Shown here piece after piece: positions 34,487-42,997 of a stretch of DNA of 64,000 nucleotides. Numbering within the stretch: position 1 is the first letter of the stretch; each line of letters begins with the position of its first letter. The translations under genes were made by a program, and so were the position numbers. A model generated the notes under the pieces. The model was not told the origin of the DNA and made no database searches. It saw only the letters and a list, made by a program, of their open reading frames with translations. The stretch is from Roseovarius salinarum. Its GTDB lineage: Bacteria > Pseudomonadota > Alphaproteobacteria > Rhodobacterales > Rhodobacteraceae. The stretch spans positions 137,303 through 201,302 of the forward strand of contig NZ_PHNT01000001.1 of assembly GCF_002834145.1 (NCBI RefSeq), given 5' to 3'.

Positions 34487-34500
34487 GGAGGATCTGAACA

Positions 34501-34866
34501 ATGGCACGCGTCAAAGGTGGGACCGTCACCCACGCCCGTCACAAGAAGATCACCAACGCCGCGAAGGGGTACTACGGCCGTCGCAAGAACACCTTCAAGG
34601 TGGCCACGCAGGCCGTCGACAAGGCCAACCAGTACGCCACGCGCGACCGCAAGAACCGCAAGCGGAATTTCCGCGCGCTCTGGATCCAGCGTATCAACGC
34701 CGCGGTGCGCGCGCATGACGAGGCCCTGACCTATTCGCGCTTCATCAACGGGCTCAACCTTGCGGGCATCGAGGTGGACCGCAAGGTGCTGGCCGATCTG
34801 GCCGTCCGCGAGCCGGAGGCCTTCGGCGCCATCGTGGACCAGGCCAGGACCGCGCTGGCCAAGTAA
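34501..34866 (+). CDS. rplT: 50S ribosomal protein L20
   Basis: This 121-residue L20 begins [16 protein letters not shown], followed by [15 protein letters not shown] and [21 protein letters not shown]. It is an assembly protein of the large subunit and typically represses its own operon. A strong terminator begins 25 bp after the stop. Confidence 0.98.
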   Translation: MARVKGGTVTHARHKKITNAAKGYYGRRKNTFKVATQAVDKANQYATRDRKNRKRNFRALWIQRINAAVRAHDEALTYSRFINGLNLAGIEVDRKVLADLAVREPEAFGAIVDQARTALAK

Positions 34867-34890
34867 GCCGGTCACGAGAGGGACAGTATG

Positions 34891-34922
34891 GACCGTCGGC
34901 CGCCGCGGCCGGCGGTCTTTTT
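34891..34922 (+). terminator. Rho-independent terminator after rpmI-rplT
   Basis: An 11-bp stem GACCGTCGGCC/GGCCGGCGGTC (one G-T pair) with a 5-nt loop is followed by TTTTT at 34918-34922. It is by far the clearest intrinsic terminator in the window. Confidence 0.92.
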
Positions 34923-35003
34923 CGGTTGGCGGGCTGCTGTCTTGCGGAGTGCGCCTTGCGGCGCACGCATGTCATCTCGGCGCAGGGCTGCGCCCGGCGC
35001 CTC

Positions 35004-35044
35004 GGGATGCCTCCGGCGGGAGTATTTGGGCCAAGGTGAAGGGG
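35004..35044 (+). repeat. Dispersed family-specific intergenic repeat, copy B
   Basis: It contains GGCGGGAGTATTTGGG and CCAAGGTGAAGG, matching the copy at 27798-27836 closely. It lies between the rplT terminator and the desaturase gene. Confidence 0.7.
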
Positions 35045-35091
35045 TGCCGGGGCTCTGGTCAGCCGGCCGCCACTTGCGTTAACCTCTGCGC

Positions 35092-35985
35092 ATGGATCAC
35101 AGGGATTTCATCGCCAGGTTGCCGCGCAGGACGCTGGTGGCGCTGAGCGCGCGCCGCGATGCCCCGGGGCTCGCACATCTGGCGGGGCATCTGGGCCTGA
35201 TCGCGGTCATGGGGGCATGGATCGTGGCCGGCGGGCCTGCCTGGTGGGTGCTGCTGGTGCCGCAGGGCATCGCCTTGTGTTTTCTCTTCACTCTGCAGCA
35301 CGAGGCCACGCACAAGACGCCCTTCGCGACGGAGTGGCTCAACGAGGCGGTCGGGCACGCGGCGGGTGCCGTGATCTTCCAGCCCTTCACGTGGTTCCGG
35401 TATTTTCACCTGGCCCATCACCGGCACACGAACGACCCCGAACGCGACCCCGAGCTTCTGGCCGGGGCCAAGCCGGAGACGCGCCGGGCCTTCGCGGTTC
35501 ATGTCTCGGGCCTGCCCTACTGGCTTGCCATGGCGCGGCGGATCCTCGTCAACGCGCTGGGCCGTCATCCGGGCGATTTCGTGCCGGGTCGCGCGCGTGG
35601 CCGGGTGCGGGCGGAAGCCCGCTGGATGCTGGCCTTTTACGCAATGGCCGGGGCGAGCCTTGTCGTCTCGTCCCTTCTTGTCTGGGTGTGGCTGCTGCCG
35701 CTGTTGCTCGGCCAGCCGTTCCTGCGCCTCTACCTTCTGGCCGAGCACGGGCGCTGCGCGCATCTGGCCAACATGTTCGACAACACGCGCACGACCTTCA
35801 CCAACCGGATCGTGCGGTTCCTGGCGTGGAACATGCCCTATCATGTGGAACATCATGTGCTGCCGCAGGTGCCCTTTCACAAGCTGCCGCAGCTGCACGC
35901 GCGGATGGCCGGACATCACCGGGTGACGGCAGAAGGCTACGGCGCCTTCACCGCCGATTACGTTGCACACCTGACGCGCCCCTGA
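35092..35985 (+). CDS. Membrane fatty acid desaturase family protein
   Basis: This 297-residue di-iron membrane desaturase/hydroxylase has three His boxes: HEATHK (residue about 67), HLAHHRHT (about 107) and HVEHH (about 248). Hydrophobic helices flank the boxes. Such proteins desaturate or hydroxylate acyl chains or carotenoids; the short length and HEATHK box do not settle which. No partner genes are adjacent. Confidence 0.85.
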   Translation: MDHRDFIARLPRRTLVALSARRDAPGLAHLAGHLGLIAVMGAWIVAGGPAWWVLLVPQGIALCFLFTLQHEATHKTPFATEWLNEAVGHAAGAVIFQPFTWFRYFHLAHHRHTNDPERDPELLAGAKPETRRAFAVHVSGLPYWLAMARRILVNALGRHPGDFVPGRARGRVRAEARWMLAFYAMAGASLVVSSLLVWVWLLPLLLGQPFLRLYLLAEHGRCAHLANMFDNTRTTFTNRIVRFLAWNMPYHVEHHVLPQVPFHKLPQLHARMAGHHRVTAEGYGAFTADYVAHLTRP

Positions 35986-36051
35986 CCTTGCACGCGCCGG
36001 GAATGCGCGCTAACCCGCCCCCGACTTCCCCGCAACGTGGACGGGCGGACC

Positions 36052-37125
36052 ATGGACGACCTGAGAGACAAGTACCTGAATGCCATCGCCGCGGCCGAGG
36101 ACGAGGCCGCGCTGGAAGAACTGCGCGTGCAGGCACTGGGCAAGAAGGGCGAGATCAGCCTGAAGATGCGCGAGCTGGGAAAGATGACCCAGGACGAACG
36201 CAAGGAAGCCGGGCCGAAGCTCAACGCCCTCAAGGACGAGATCAACGCGGCGCTCGCGGCCAAGCGCGAGGCGCTGGCAGATGCCGCGCTGGACGAGCGG
36301 CTGCGCGCCGAGTGGCTTGACGTGACCCTGCCAGGGCGCCCGCGGCCTTCGGGCAGCATCCACCCCGTCAGCCAGGTGACCGAGGAGGTCACGGCGATCT
36401 TCGCCGACATGGGTTTTTCGGTGGCGGAGGGGCCGCAGGTTGAAAGCGACTGGCACAATTTCGACGCGCTCAACATCCCCGGCCACCACCCCGCGCGGGC
36501 CGAGATGGACACCTTCTACATGCACCGGGCCGACGGCGACGACCGGCCGCCGCACGTGCTGCGCACGCACACTTCGCCGGTGCAGATCCGCGCGATGGAA
36601 CTGGCGGGCGCACCGCTGCGGGTGATCTGCCCGGGCCGGGTGTACCGCGCGGATTACGACCAGACGCACACGCCGATGTTCCACCAGGTCGAGGGGTTGG
36701 CGATCGACCGCGACATCTCGATGGCCAACCTGAAATGGTGCCTCGAGGAGTTCGTGAAGGCGTTCTTCGAAGTCGATGACGTCGAGCTGCGCTTCCGCGC
36801 CTCGCATTTCCCGTTCACCGAGCCCTCGGCAGAGGTCGACATACGGTGTTCGTGGCAGGGCGGCACGCTGAAGGTGGGCGAGGGCGACGACTGGCTTGAA
36901 ATCCTGGGCAGCGGCATGGTGCACCCCAAGGTGCTGATGGCCGGCAACATCGACCCGGCCTACTGGCAGGGCTTCGCCTTCGGGCTGGGGATCGACCGCA
37001 TCGCGATGCTGAAATACGGGATACCGGATTTGCGGGCGTTCTTCGATTCGGACCTGCGCTGGCTGCGCCACTACGGGTTTTCCGCGCTGGACGTGCCGAC
37101 GCTGCGGGCCGGGTTGTCGCGGTAG
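36052..37125 (+). CDS. pheS: Phenylalanine--tRNA ligase alpha subunit
   Basis: This 357-residue class II synthetase catalytic subunit has an N-terminal coiled-coil (residues 1-90), the class II motif [31 protein letters not shown], and a C-terminal [18 protein letters not shown] motif 3. The ATG at 36052 starts the conserved MDDLRDKYL; a GTG 15 bp upstream is possible. pheT lies 1.2 kb downstream, separated by a nitrilase-family gene. Confidence 0.97.
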   Translation: MDDLRDKYLNAIAAAEDEAALEELRVQALGKKGEISLKMRELGKMTQDERKEAGPKLNALKDEINAALAAKREALADAALDERLRAEWLDVTLPGRPRPSGSIHPVSQVTEEVTAIFADMGFSVAEGPQVESDWHNFDALNIPGHHPARAEMDTFYMHRADGDDRPPHVLRTHTSPVQIRAMELAGAPLRVICPGRVYRADYDQTHTPMFHQVEGLAIDRDISMANLKWCLEEFVKAFFEVDDVELRFRASHFPFTEPSAEVDIRCSWQGGTLKVGEGDDWLEILGSGMVHPKVLMAGNIDPAYWQGFAFGLGIDRIAMLKYGIPDLRAFFDSDLRWLRHYGFSALDVPTLRAGLSR

Positions 37126-37162
37126 GCGAGGTGGCGGGGGGCGCCACGCGCCCCTTCGACGG

Positions 37163-37182
37163 GGCCGGGCTGAAGCCCGGCC
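37163..37182. repeat. Dispersed GGCCGGGC-(4)-GCCCGGCC palindrome, copy 2
   Basis: An 8-bp perfect stem with a TGAA loop lies 38 bp after the pheS stop. It is the same unit type as at 22503-22520 and 53093-53110. Confidence 0.5.
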
Positions 37183-37294
37183 TGCGGCGCGGCTTGGGTC
37201 GGCAGCACGTTTCCACCCGCCACATCCTGCCGATTGACGCGCGGGCCCGCTCGCGTGCAAAGCTGCCGGGACCACGCGCAGATCGGACACGCCC

Positions 37295-38170
37295 ATGCCC
37301 CAGGCCCTAACCGTCGCCGCCGCCCAGTTCGCCAGTGCCATCGGCGACCTCGACGCGAATTTCCAGGAACATCACAAGTGGGTGGCCGAGGGCCGGGCGC
37401 AGGGCGCCGACCTTCTTGTCTTCCCCGAGCTGAGCATGGTCGGCCATTACGGCGCCGAGGACCTGCTGGAGGTCACGATGAACAGCCGCGATGCGCGGCT
37501 GCTGGAGCTGTCGCGCGCCGCCGGCGAGATGATCGTCGTCGTCGGCTTCATCGAGGAGGGGCCGGGCGCGCAGTTCTACAACGCCGCCGGTGTCTACAAG
37601 AACGGCAAGCTGGTCTACATCCACCGCAAGATAAACCTGCCCTCCTACGGCAAGCTGATCGAGACGAAGTACTACGCGCAGGGCCGCTTCGTGGACACGC
37701 TGGAGGTCACGCGCGACTGGCGGCTGGGCCTGCTGATCTGTGCGGACCTTTGGAACCCGGCGCTGACGCACCTGGCCTTCCTGCATGGGGCGACGCTGCT
37801 GGTGTCGCCCATTTCCTCGGGGGTGGAGGCGGTCGGCGAGAGCTTCGACAACCCGTCGGGCTGGACGGCGACGATGCACTTCTACTCGATGATGTACGGC
37901 GCGCCGTCGATCATGGTGAACCGCGTGGGGCCGGAACACGACCTGAACTTCTGGGGCGGGTCGCGCATCCTCGACCCGTTCGGCCACCCGCTGGCGATCG
38001 CCGGGCAGGAGCCCGAGCTGATCGCGGCCGGGCTGGACTACGCAGAGGTGCGCCGCGCCCGCGCCCTGCTGCCCACCGTGCGCGACAGCAACATCGGCCT
38101 CGTGGAGCGTGAAACCGACCGGCTGATCGCGCGGCTGGGCGTGCCCGACATCATCCGCCACGACGACTGA
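37295..38170 (+). CDS. Nitrilase-superfamily carbon-nitrogen hydrolase
   Basis: This 291-residue enzyme has the Glu-Lys-Cys catalytic triad at Glu45 (VFPELSMVG), Lys112 (HRKINLP) and Cys149 (LLICADLW). It would hydrolyse an amide or nitrile. The sequence looks like the glutaminase-type or amidase-like nitrilase branches, but no NAD synthetase domain is attached. It sits between pheS and pheT on the same strand, which is unusual for such an enzyme; no functional link is evident. Confidence 0.87.
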   Translation: MPQALTVAAAQFASAIGDLDANFQEHHKWVAEGRAQGADLLVFPELSMVGHYGAEDLLEVTMNSRDARLLELSRAAGEMIVVVGFIEEGPGAQFYNAAGVYKNGKLVYIHRKINLPSYGKLIETKYYAQGRFVDTLEVTRDWRLGLLICADLWNPALTHLAFLHGATLLVSPISSGVEAVGESFDNPSGWTATMHFYSMMYGAPSIMVNRVGPEHDLNFWGGSRILDPFGHPLAIAGQEPELIAAGLDYAEVRRARALLPTVRDSNIGLVERETDRLIARLGVPDIIRHDD

Positions 38171-38298
38171 GCGCGCAACCCGCGCCCGGCGCCGTCACGC
38201 GAATGCAGCCCGCGCAGGCTGGCTGAGCGGCCCTTTCCCCCCGCGCCGATATCCGCTAAACGCGCCCGTGACCCGACAGACAATCCGCGGATGCTTCC

Positions 38299-40698
38299 AT
38301 GAAATTCACGCTCTCCTGGCTGAAGGACCATCTCGAGACCGACGCCACCGTGGCCGAGATTGCCGAGACCCTGACCGACATCGGCCTCGAGGTCGAGGAC
38401 GTCCAGGACCCGGCCGAGCGGCTGGCTGGGTTCACGCTGGGCCGGGTGACGAAGGCGGACAAGCACCCCGATGCCGACAAGCTGACCGTCTGCCAGGTGG
38501 AGACCGCCGAGGGCATGCAGCAGATCATCTGCGGCGCGCCCAACGCGCGCCAGGGCATCACCGCCGTGATCGCCAGCCCCGGCACCTATGTGCCGGGCAT
38601 CGACACGACCATCGGCGTCGGCAAGATCCGCGGCGTGGAGAGCCACGGCATGATGTGCTCGGAACGCGAGATGGAGCTGTCGGACGAACACGAGGGCATC
38701 ATCGAACTGCCCTCGGGCGAGGTCGGACAGCGGTTCAGCGACTGGCTGGCGCGGAACGACCCGGCGAAGGTCGATCCCGTGATCGAGATCGCGATCACCC
38801 CGAACCGGCCCGACGCCCTGGGCGTGCGCGGTATCGCGCTGGACCTTGCCGCGCGGGGCCTGGGCACGATGAAGCCCGCGCCGGAAGCCAGCGTGCCGGG
38901 GACATTTCCCAGCCCGATCGGCGTCAGTATCGACGACGACACGCGACAGGGCGGGTGCTTCCTCTTCGCCGGGCGGATGATCCGCGGCGTGACGAACGGA
39001 CCCAGCCCGGAGTGGTTGCAGGACCGGTTGCGCGCCATCGGGCTGCGCCCGATCTCGGCGCTGGTGGATATCACCAATTTCTTCACCTACGACCGCAACC
39101 GCCCGCTGCACGTCTTCGACGCGGCCAGGGTCGCGGGCGATCTGCGCGTGCATCGCGCGAAGGGCGGCGAGACGTTGCAGGCGCTGGACGAGCGCGAATA
39201 CACCTTCGCGCCGGGAATGGTGGTGATTTCCGACGACACCGGCGTCGAAAGCATCGGCGGCATCATGGGCGGTGAACACACCGGCTGCACCGAGGAAACG
39301 GTGGACGTGTTCCTCGAGGCAGCGCTGTGGGACCACGTCCAGATCGCCGAGACGGGCCGCGCGCTCAAGATCCACTCCGACGCGCGCTACCGGTTCGAGC
39401 GCGGCGTGGACCCGGAATTCAACATGCCCGGGCTGGAGCTGGCCACGCGGATGATCCTCGATCTGTGCGGCGGGGAGGCGTCCGAGGTGGTGACCGCCGG
39501 CGAGGTCCCCGACGTGAGCCGTGCCTACCGGCTGGATACCGACCGCGTGCAATCGCTCGTCGGCATGGAGATCCCGGCTGACGAGCAGCGCGCAACGCTC
39601 GAGGCGCTGGGCTTCCGGCTGGAGGGTGACATGGCCCATGTGCCCAGCTGGCGCCCTGACGTGATGGGCGAGGCCGACCTGGTGGAAGAGGTGGCGCGCA
39701 TCGCGTCCCTGACCCGGCTGGAGGGGCGGCCCATGCCCCGCGCGCAGGTGGGTGTGCCCAAGCCCGTGCTGTCGCCCCTGCAAAAACGTGAGACGAACGC
39801 GCGTCGCACGGCGGCCGCTCTGGGCTACAACGAATGCGTCACCTACAGCTTCATCGATTCCACCGCCGCCGCGCTGTTCGGCGGGGGTGGGGACGACACA
39901 ATGCTGGCCAATCCCATCAGCTCGGAAATGAGCCACATGCGCCCGGACCTGCTGCCGGGGCTGCTGCAGGCGGCCGCCCGCAACCAGGCGCGCGGGCAGA
40001 CGGATCTGGCCCTGTTCGAGGTCGGCCATGCCTTTCACGGGGGCGAGCCCGAGGATCAGCGTCTTCAGGTCAGCGGCCTTCTGGTCGGCCGCACGGGGCC
40101 CAAGGACGTGCACGGCACATCGCGCACGGTGGACCTTTACGATGCCAAGGCCGACGCAGAGGCCGTGCTGTCGGCCATCGGGGCACCGGCCAAGGTGCAG
40201 ATCCTGCGCGGCGCCGCCGACTGGTGGCATCCGGGCCGCCACGGCAAGATCTGCCTTGGCCCCAAGAAGGTTCTGGGGGTTTTCGGCGAGCTGCACCCGA
40301 AGGTGTCGCGCGCGCTCGACGTCAAGGGACCGGCCGTCGGGTTCACGATCTGGCCGGCCGAGGTGCCGCAACCGCGCAGAAGCGGCGCGACGCGCGCCGC
40401 GCTGCAAATCAGCGATCTGCAGCCGGTGGAACGTGACTTCGCGTTCGTCGTCGATGCGGAGGTCGAGGCCGCCGCCCTGGTCAACGCCGCGGCGGGCGCC
40501 GACAAGCAGTTGATCGAGAACGTGCGCGTCTTCGACGAATTCGTCGGCGGCAGCCTCGGCGAGAACAAGAAATCCCTGGCCATCACCGTGCGCCTGCAGC
40601 CGCACGAGAAGACTTTGAAAGACGCCGACATCGAGGCGGTTTCGCGGAAGATCGTCGAGAAGGTCGAAAAGGCCACCGGCGGGGTCCTGCGCGGCTGA
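38299..40698 (+). CDS. pheT: Phenylalanine--tRNA ligase beta subunit
   Basis: This 799-residue protein has an N-terminal tRNA-binding (EMAP/OB) domain at about 39-150, the B3/B4 editing domain, B5 and catalytic-like core, and a C-terminal ferredoxin-fold anticodon-binding domain from about 705. The MKFTLSWLKDHLETD start and HPDADKLTVCQV motif are diagnostic. It pairs with PheS as an alpha2-beta2 enzyme. Confidence 0.97.
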   Translation: MKFTLSWLKDHLETDATVAEIAETLTDIGLEVEDVQDPAERLAGFTLGRVTKADKHPDADKLTVCQVETAEGMQQIICGAPNARQGITAVIASPGTYVPGIDTTIGVGKIRGVESHGMMCSEREMELSDEHEGIIELPSGEVGQRFSDWLARNDPAKVDPVIEIAITPNRPDALGVRGIALDLAARGLGTMKPAPEASVPGTFPSPIGVSIDDDTRQGGCFLFAGRMIRGVTNGPSPEWLQDRLRAIGLRPISALVDITNFFTYDRNRPLHVFDAARVAGDLRVHRAKGGETLQALDEREYTFAPGMVVISDDTGVESIGGIMGGEHTGCTEETVDVFLEAALWDHVQIAETGRALKIHSDARYRFERGVDPEFNMPGLELATRMILDLCGGEASEVVTAGEVPDVSRAYRLDTDRVQSLVGMEIPADEQRATLEALGFRLEGDMAHVPSWRPDVMGEADLVEEVARIASLTRLEGRPMPRAQVGVPKPVLSPLQKRETNARRTAAALGYNECVTYSFIDSTAAALFGGGGDDTMLANPISSEMSHMRPDLLPGLLQAAARNQARGQTDLALFEVGHAFHGGEPEDQRLQVSGLLVGRTGPKDVHGTSRTVDLYDAKADAEAVLSAIGAPAKVQILRGAADWWHPGRHGKICLGPKKVLGVFGELHPKVSRALDVKGPAVGFTIWPAEVPQPRRSGATRAALQISDLQPVERDFAFVVDAEVEAAALVNAAAGADKQLIENVRVFDEFVGGSLGENKKSLAITVRLQPHEKTLKDADIEAVSRKIVEKVEKATGGVLRG

Positions 40699-40765
40699 CG
40701 GGGGTATCGCCCTACGCAGGTGCGGCGCATGACGTTATGCTGGGCCGCAGCCGAAGGGGGATGCG

Positions 40766-41431
40766 ATGTATCACGATCGGACGGAGGCCGGCGAAACGCT
40801 GGCGCGGGCATTGCAGGCCTGCGAGATGCGGCGACCGGTGGTATTCGCCCTGCCGCGCGGCGGTCTGCCGGTGGCAGTGCCGGTGGCGCGCGCGCTGGGT
40901 GCGCCGCTCGATCTTCTGCTGGTGCGCAAGATCGGGCTGCCGGGCCAGCCGGAGGTCGCAGCGGGCGCCATAGTGGACGGCCCGCCCGAGCTCGTCTTCT
41001 ACAACGAGCGTATCCTGCGGGCCTTCGGACTCGGCCATGACGACCTGGCGGGCACGATCGAGACCAAGCGCGCCGAGTTGGCCGAGCGCCGGCAAAGCTA
41101 TCTTGCCGGGCGCGCGCCGGTCGACGTGACGGGCCGGACGGCCGTCGTCGTGGACGACGGCATCGCCACTGGCGCCACCATGCAGGCGGCGTTGATGGGC
41201 CTGCGCGAGCGTGGTCCGGCGGACGTCATCCTTGCCGTGCCGGTGGCGGCACGCGATGCGCTGGATGCGCTGCGCGCGCTGGTCGATCACGTGGTCTGCC
41301 CGCAGGTTCCCAGCCATTTCCGGGCCGTGGGGCTGCACTACGACCGGTTCGAACAGGTCCCGGACGCGGAGGTGACGCGGATCATGCAAGAAGCTATGAC
41401 AGACCCCGATGATACCGACAGGCAGGAGTGA
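40766..41431 (+). CDS. Phosphoribosyltransferase-domain protein
   Basis: This 221-residue type I PRTase fold has a PRPP-binding loop VVVDDGIATGATM at about residue 127-139 and an N-terminal VVFALPRGGLPVAVPVA segment. Such stand-alone proteins are common and mostly uncharacterised. Similar sequences are often fused to dienelactone-hydrolase-like domains; no fusion here. ytoQ follows after 3 bp, so the pair is probably co-transcribed. Confidence 0.85.
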   Translation: MYHDRTEAGETLARALQACEMRRPVVFALPRGGLPVAVPVARALGAPLDLLLVRKIGLPGQPEVAAGAIVDGPPELVFYNERILRAFGLGHDDLAGTIETKRAELAERRQSYLAGRAPVDVTGRTAVVVDDGIATGATMQAALMGLRERGPADVILAVPVAARDALDALRALVDHVVCPQVPSHFRAVGLHYDRFEQVPDAEVTRIMQEAMTDPDDTDRQE

Positions 41432-41434
41432 CGC

Positions 41435-41884
41435 ATGACTTTGAAAGTCTACCTTTCCGGCGAGATCCACACGGACTGGCGCGACCGGATCACCGAGGGC
41501 GCGAAGGGGCTCGACGTCGCCTTCGACGCGCCGGTGACCGATCACGGCGCGTCCGACGATTGCGGGGTGGCGATCCTGGGTGACGAGGCCGACAAGTACT
41601 GGCACGACCACAAGGGGGCCATGGTCAACGCCATCCGCACGCGCAAGGGTCTCGGTGATGCAGACGTCGTCGTCGTGCGGTTCGGGACCCAGTACAAGCA
41701 GTGGAACGCGGCCTTCGACGCCGGCCAGGCGTCGGCGTTGGGCAAGTCGCTGATCATTCTCCAGCCGCCCGAGCACGACCACGCGCTCAAGGAAGTGGAC
41801 GCCGCCGCGCTGGCGGTGGCGCGCGAACCCGAGCAGGTGGTCCAGATCCTGCGCTATGTCCTCGAGGGCACGCTGCCCGGCTGA
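41435..41884 (+). CDS. YtoQ family protein
   Basis: This 149-residue protein of the YtoQ family has a Rossmann-like fold related to nucleoside 2-deoxyribosyltransferases. The VYLSGEIHTDWRD start and ADVVVVRFGTQYKQWNAAFD segments are conserved. The biochemical role is unknown. It directly follows the phosphoribosyltransferase-like gene, hinting at nucleotide metabolism. Confidence 0.85.
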   Translation: MTLKVYLSGEIHTDWRDRITEGAKGLDVAFDAPVTDHGASDDCGVAILGDEADKYWHDHKGAMVNAIRTRKGLGDADVVVVRFGTQYKQWNAAFDAGQASALGKSLIILQPPEHDHALKEVDAAALAVAREPEQVVQILRYVLEGTLPG

Positions 41885-41887
41885 GCG

Positions 41888-42997
41888 TCAGCCGCCGTCG
41901 CCGCCCTTTTCCAGCCACGCCTCGAAGCGGCGTTGGCGCATGGCGCGGGTGTGGCTGGCCCAGTCGCTGTCGCGCACCAGCTTGCGCGGCCCGTGTTGCG
42001 GCGCGTTGGGCAGGTGATCGCGCATCGGGATGCCGGTTTCGGGGCCCAGACCGATCCGCGACAGCGCGCTGCGCCGGGCGGGGCCGTAGGGGATGCGCTC
42101 GGCCAGCCGCGCCATCGGCCCGGGCCGGACGGCAAAGCGCAGGAACCGGCGCGCGGCCTCGGGGCGGTCGGCGGTGGCGGAAATCGCCCAGACGTCGTGC
42201 GCGATCAGCCGACCGTCCCAGACCACGCTGATCGGTGCGCCGTCGCGTCGGGCTGCCGTGAAGAACCGTCCGTTGTAGCCGCTGGCCATGACGGCCTTGC
42301 CCTCCTCGAGCAAGCGGGGCGGCGTGGCCGCGTCCTCCCACCAGATGATGTGGCCGCGCAGCGAATCGAGCCGCCGGAAGGCCAGGCGCAGTCCGCGGTC
42401 AGTGCTCAGCAGGTCGTAGACCTGGCTTGGTGGCACGCCTTCGGCCAGCAGGGCCCACTCGAGGATGCCGTCGGGGCTGCGGCGGATCGCCCGCTTTCCC
42501 GGAAACCGCGCGACATCGAAGAAATCTTCGATCCGCGTTGGCTTGACGCCGGGAAAGGCACGGTCGTCGTAGGCCATCACGGTGGCATAGACGTTCTGGG
42601 GCAACGAACAGCGCCGGATCACCGCCGGGGCCATGTCCCCGGCCAGGCGCGCGGCATCATCGCCGAACAGCGCTTGCGGATCGAGCGGCGCGAGCAGACC
42701 TGCCTCGCAGCCCGAGATGGCGTCGGCCTCCAGCATGTCGATCACGTCCCAGCCCTCGGCCGCGGCACGGTCGCGCAATTCGGCGATGCCGCCGTCGTAG
42801 CGCTTCACCTCCACCGCGATACCGGTCGCCTCGGTGAAGGGCGTGAAGATCGCCTTCCTCTGCGCCGCCTCGTAGGAGCCGCCCCAGCTGACGACGGTCA
42901 ACGGGGGCTCGTCTGCCCGCCCGGCGCCCGGGAGCGCGAGGGCGAGCGCCACCAGGATCCCGGCGGCACGGTATATCACCTGGCTAGAGAACCGCAT
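41888..42997 (-). CDS. Orphan polyamine-type ABC transporter substrate-binding protein
   Basis: This 369-residue periplasmic binding protein has a signal peptide (residues 1-28, ending GAGRA) and the VVSWGGSYEAAQRKAIFTPF start of the PotD/spermidine-putrescine cluster. No ATPase or permease genes are adjacent. Its first 14 bp overlap the end of a ClC channel gene, which suggests co-expression with that channel. The ligand is unknown and the partner transporter must be encoded elsewhere. Confidence 0.85.
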   Translation of the reverse strand: MRFSSQVIYRAAGILVALALALPGAGRADEPPLTVVSWGGSYEAAQRKAIFTPFTEATGIAVEVKRYDGGIAELRDRAAAEGWDVIDMLEADAISGCEAGLLAPLDPQALFGDDAARLAGDMAPAVIRRCSLPQNVYATVMAYDDRAFPGVKPTRIEDFFDVARFPGKRAIRRSPDGILEWALLAEGVPPSQVYDLLSTDRGLRLAFRRLDSLRGHIIWWEDAATPPRLLEEGKAVMASGYNGRFFTAARRDGAPISVVWDGRLIAHDVWAISATADRPEAARRFLRFAVRPGPMARLAERIPYGPARRSALSRIGLGPETGIPMRDHLPNAPQHGPRKLVRDSDWASHTRAMRQRRFEAWLEKGGDGG

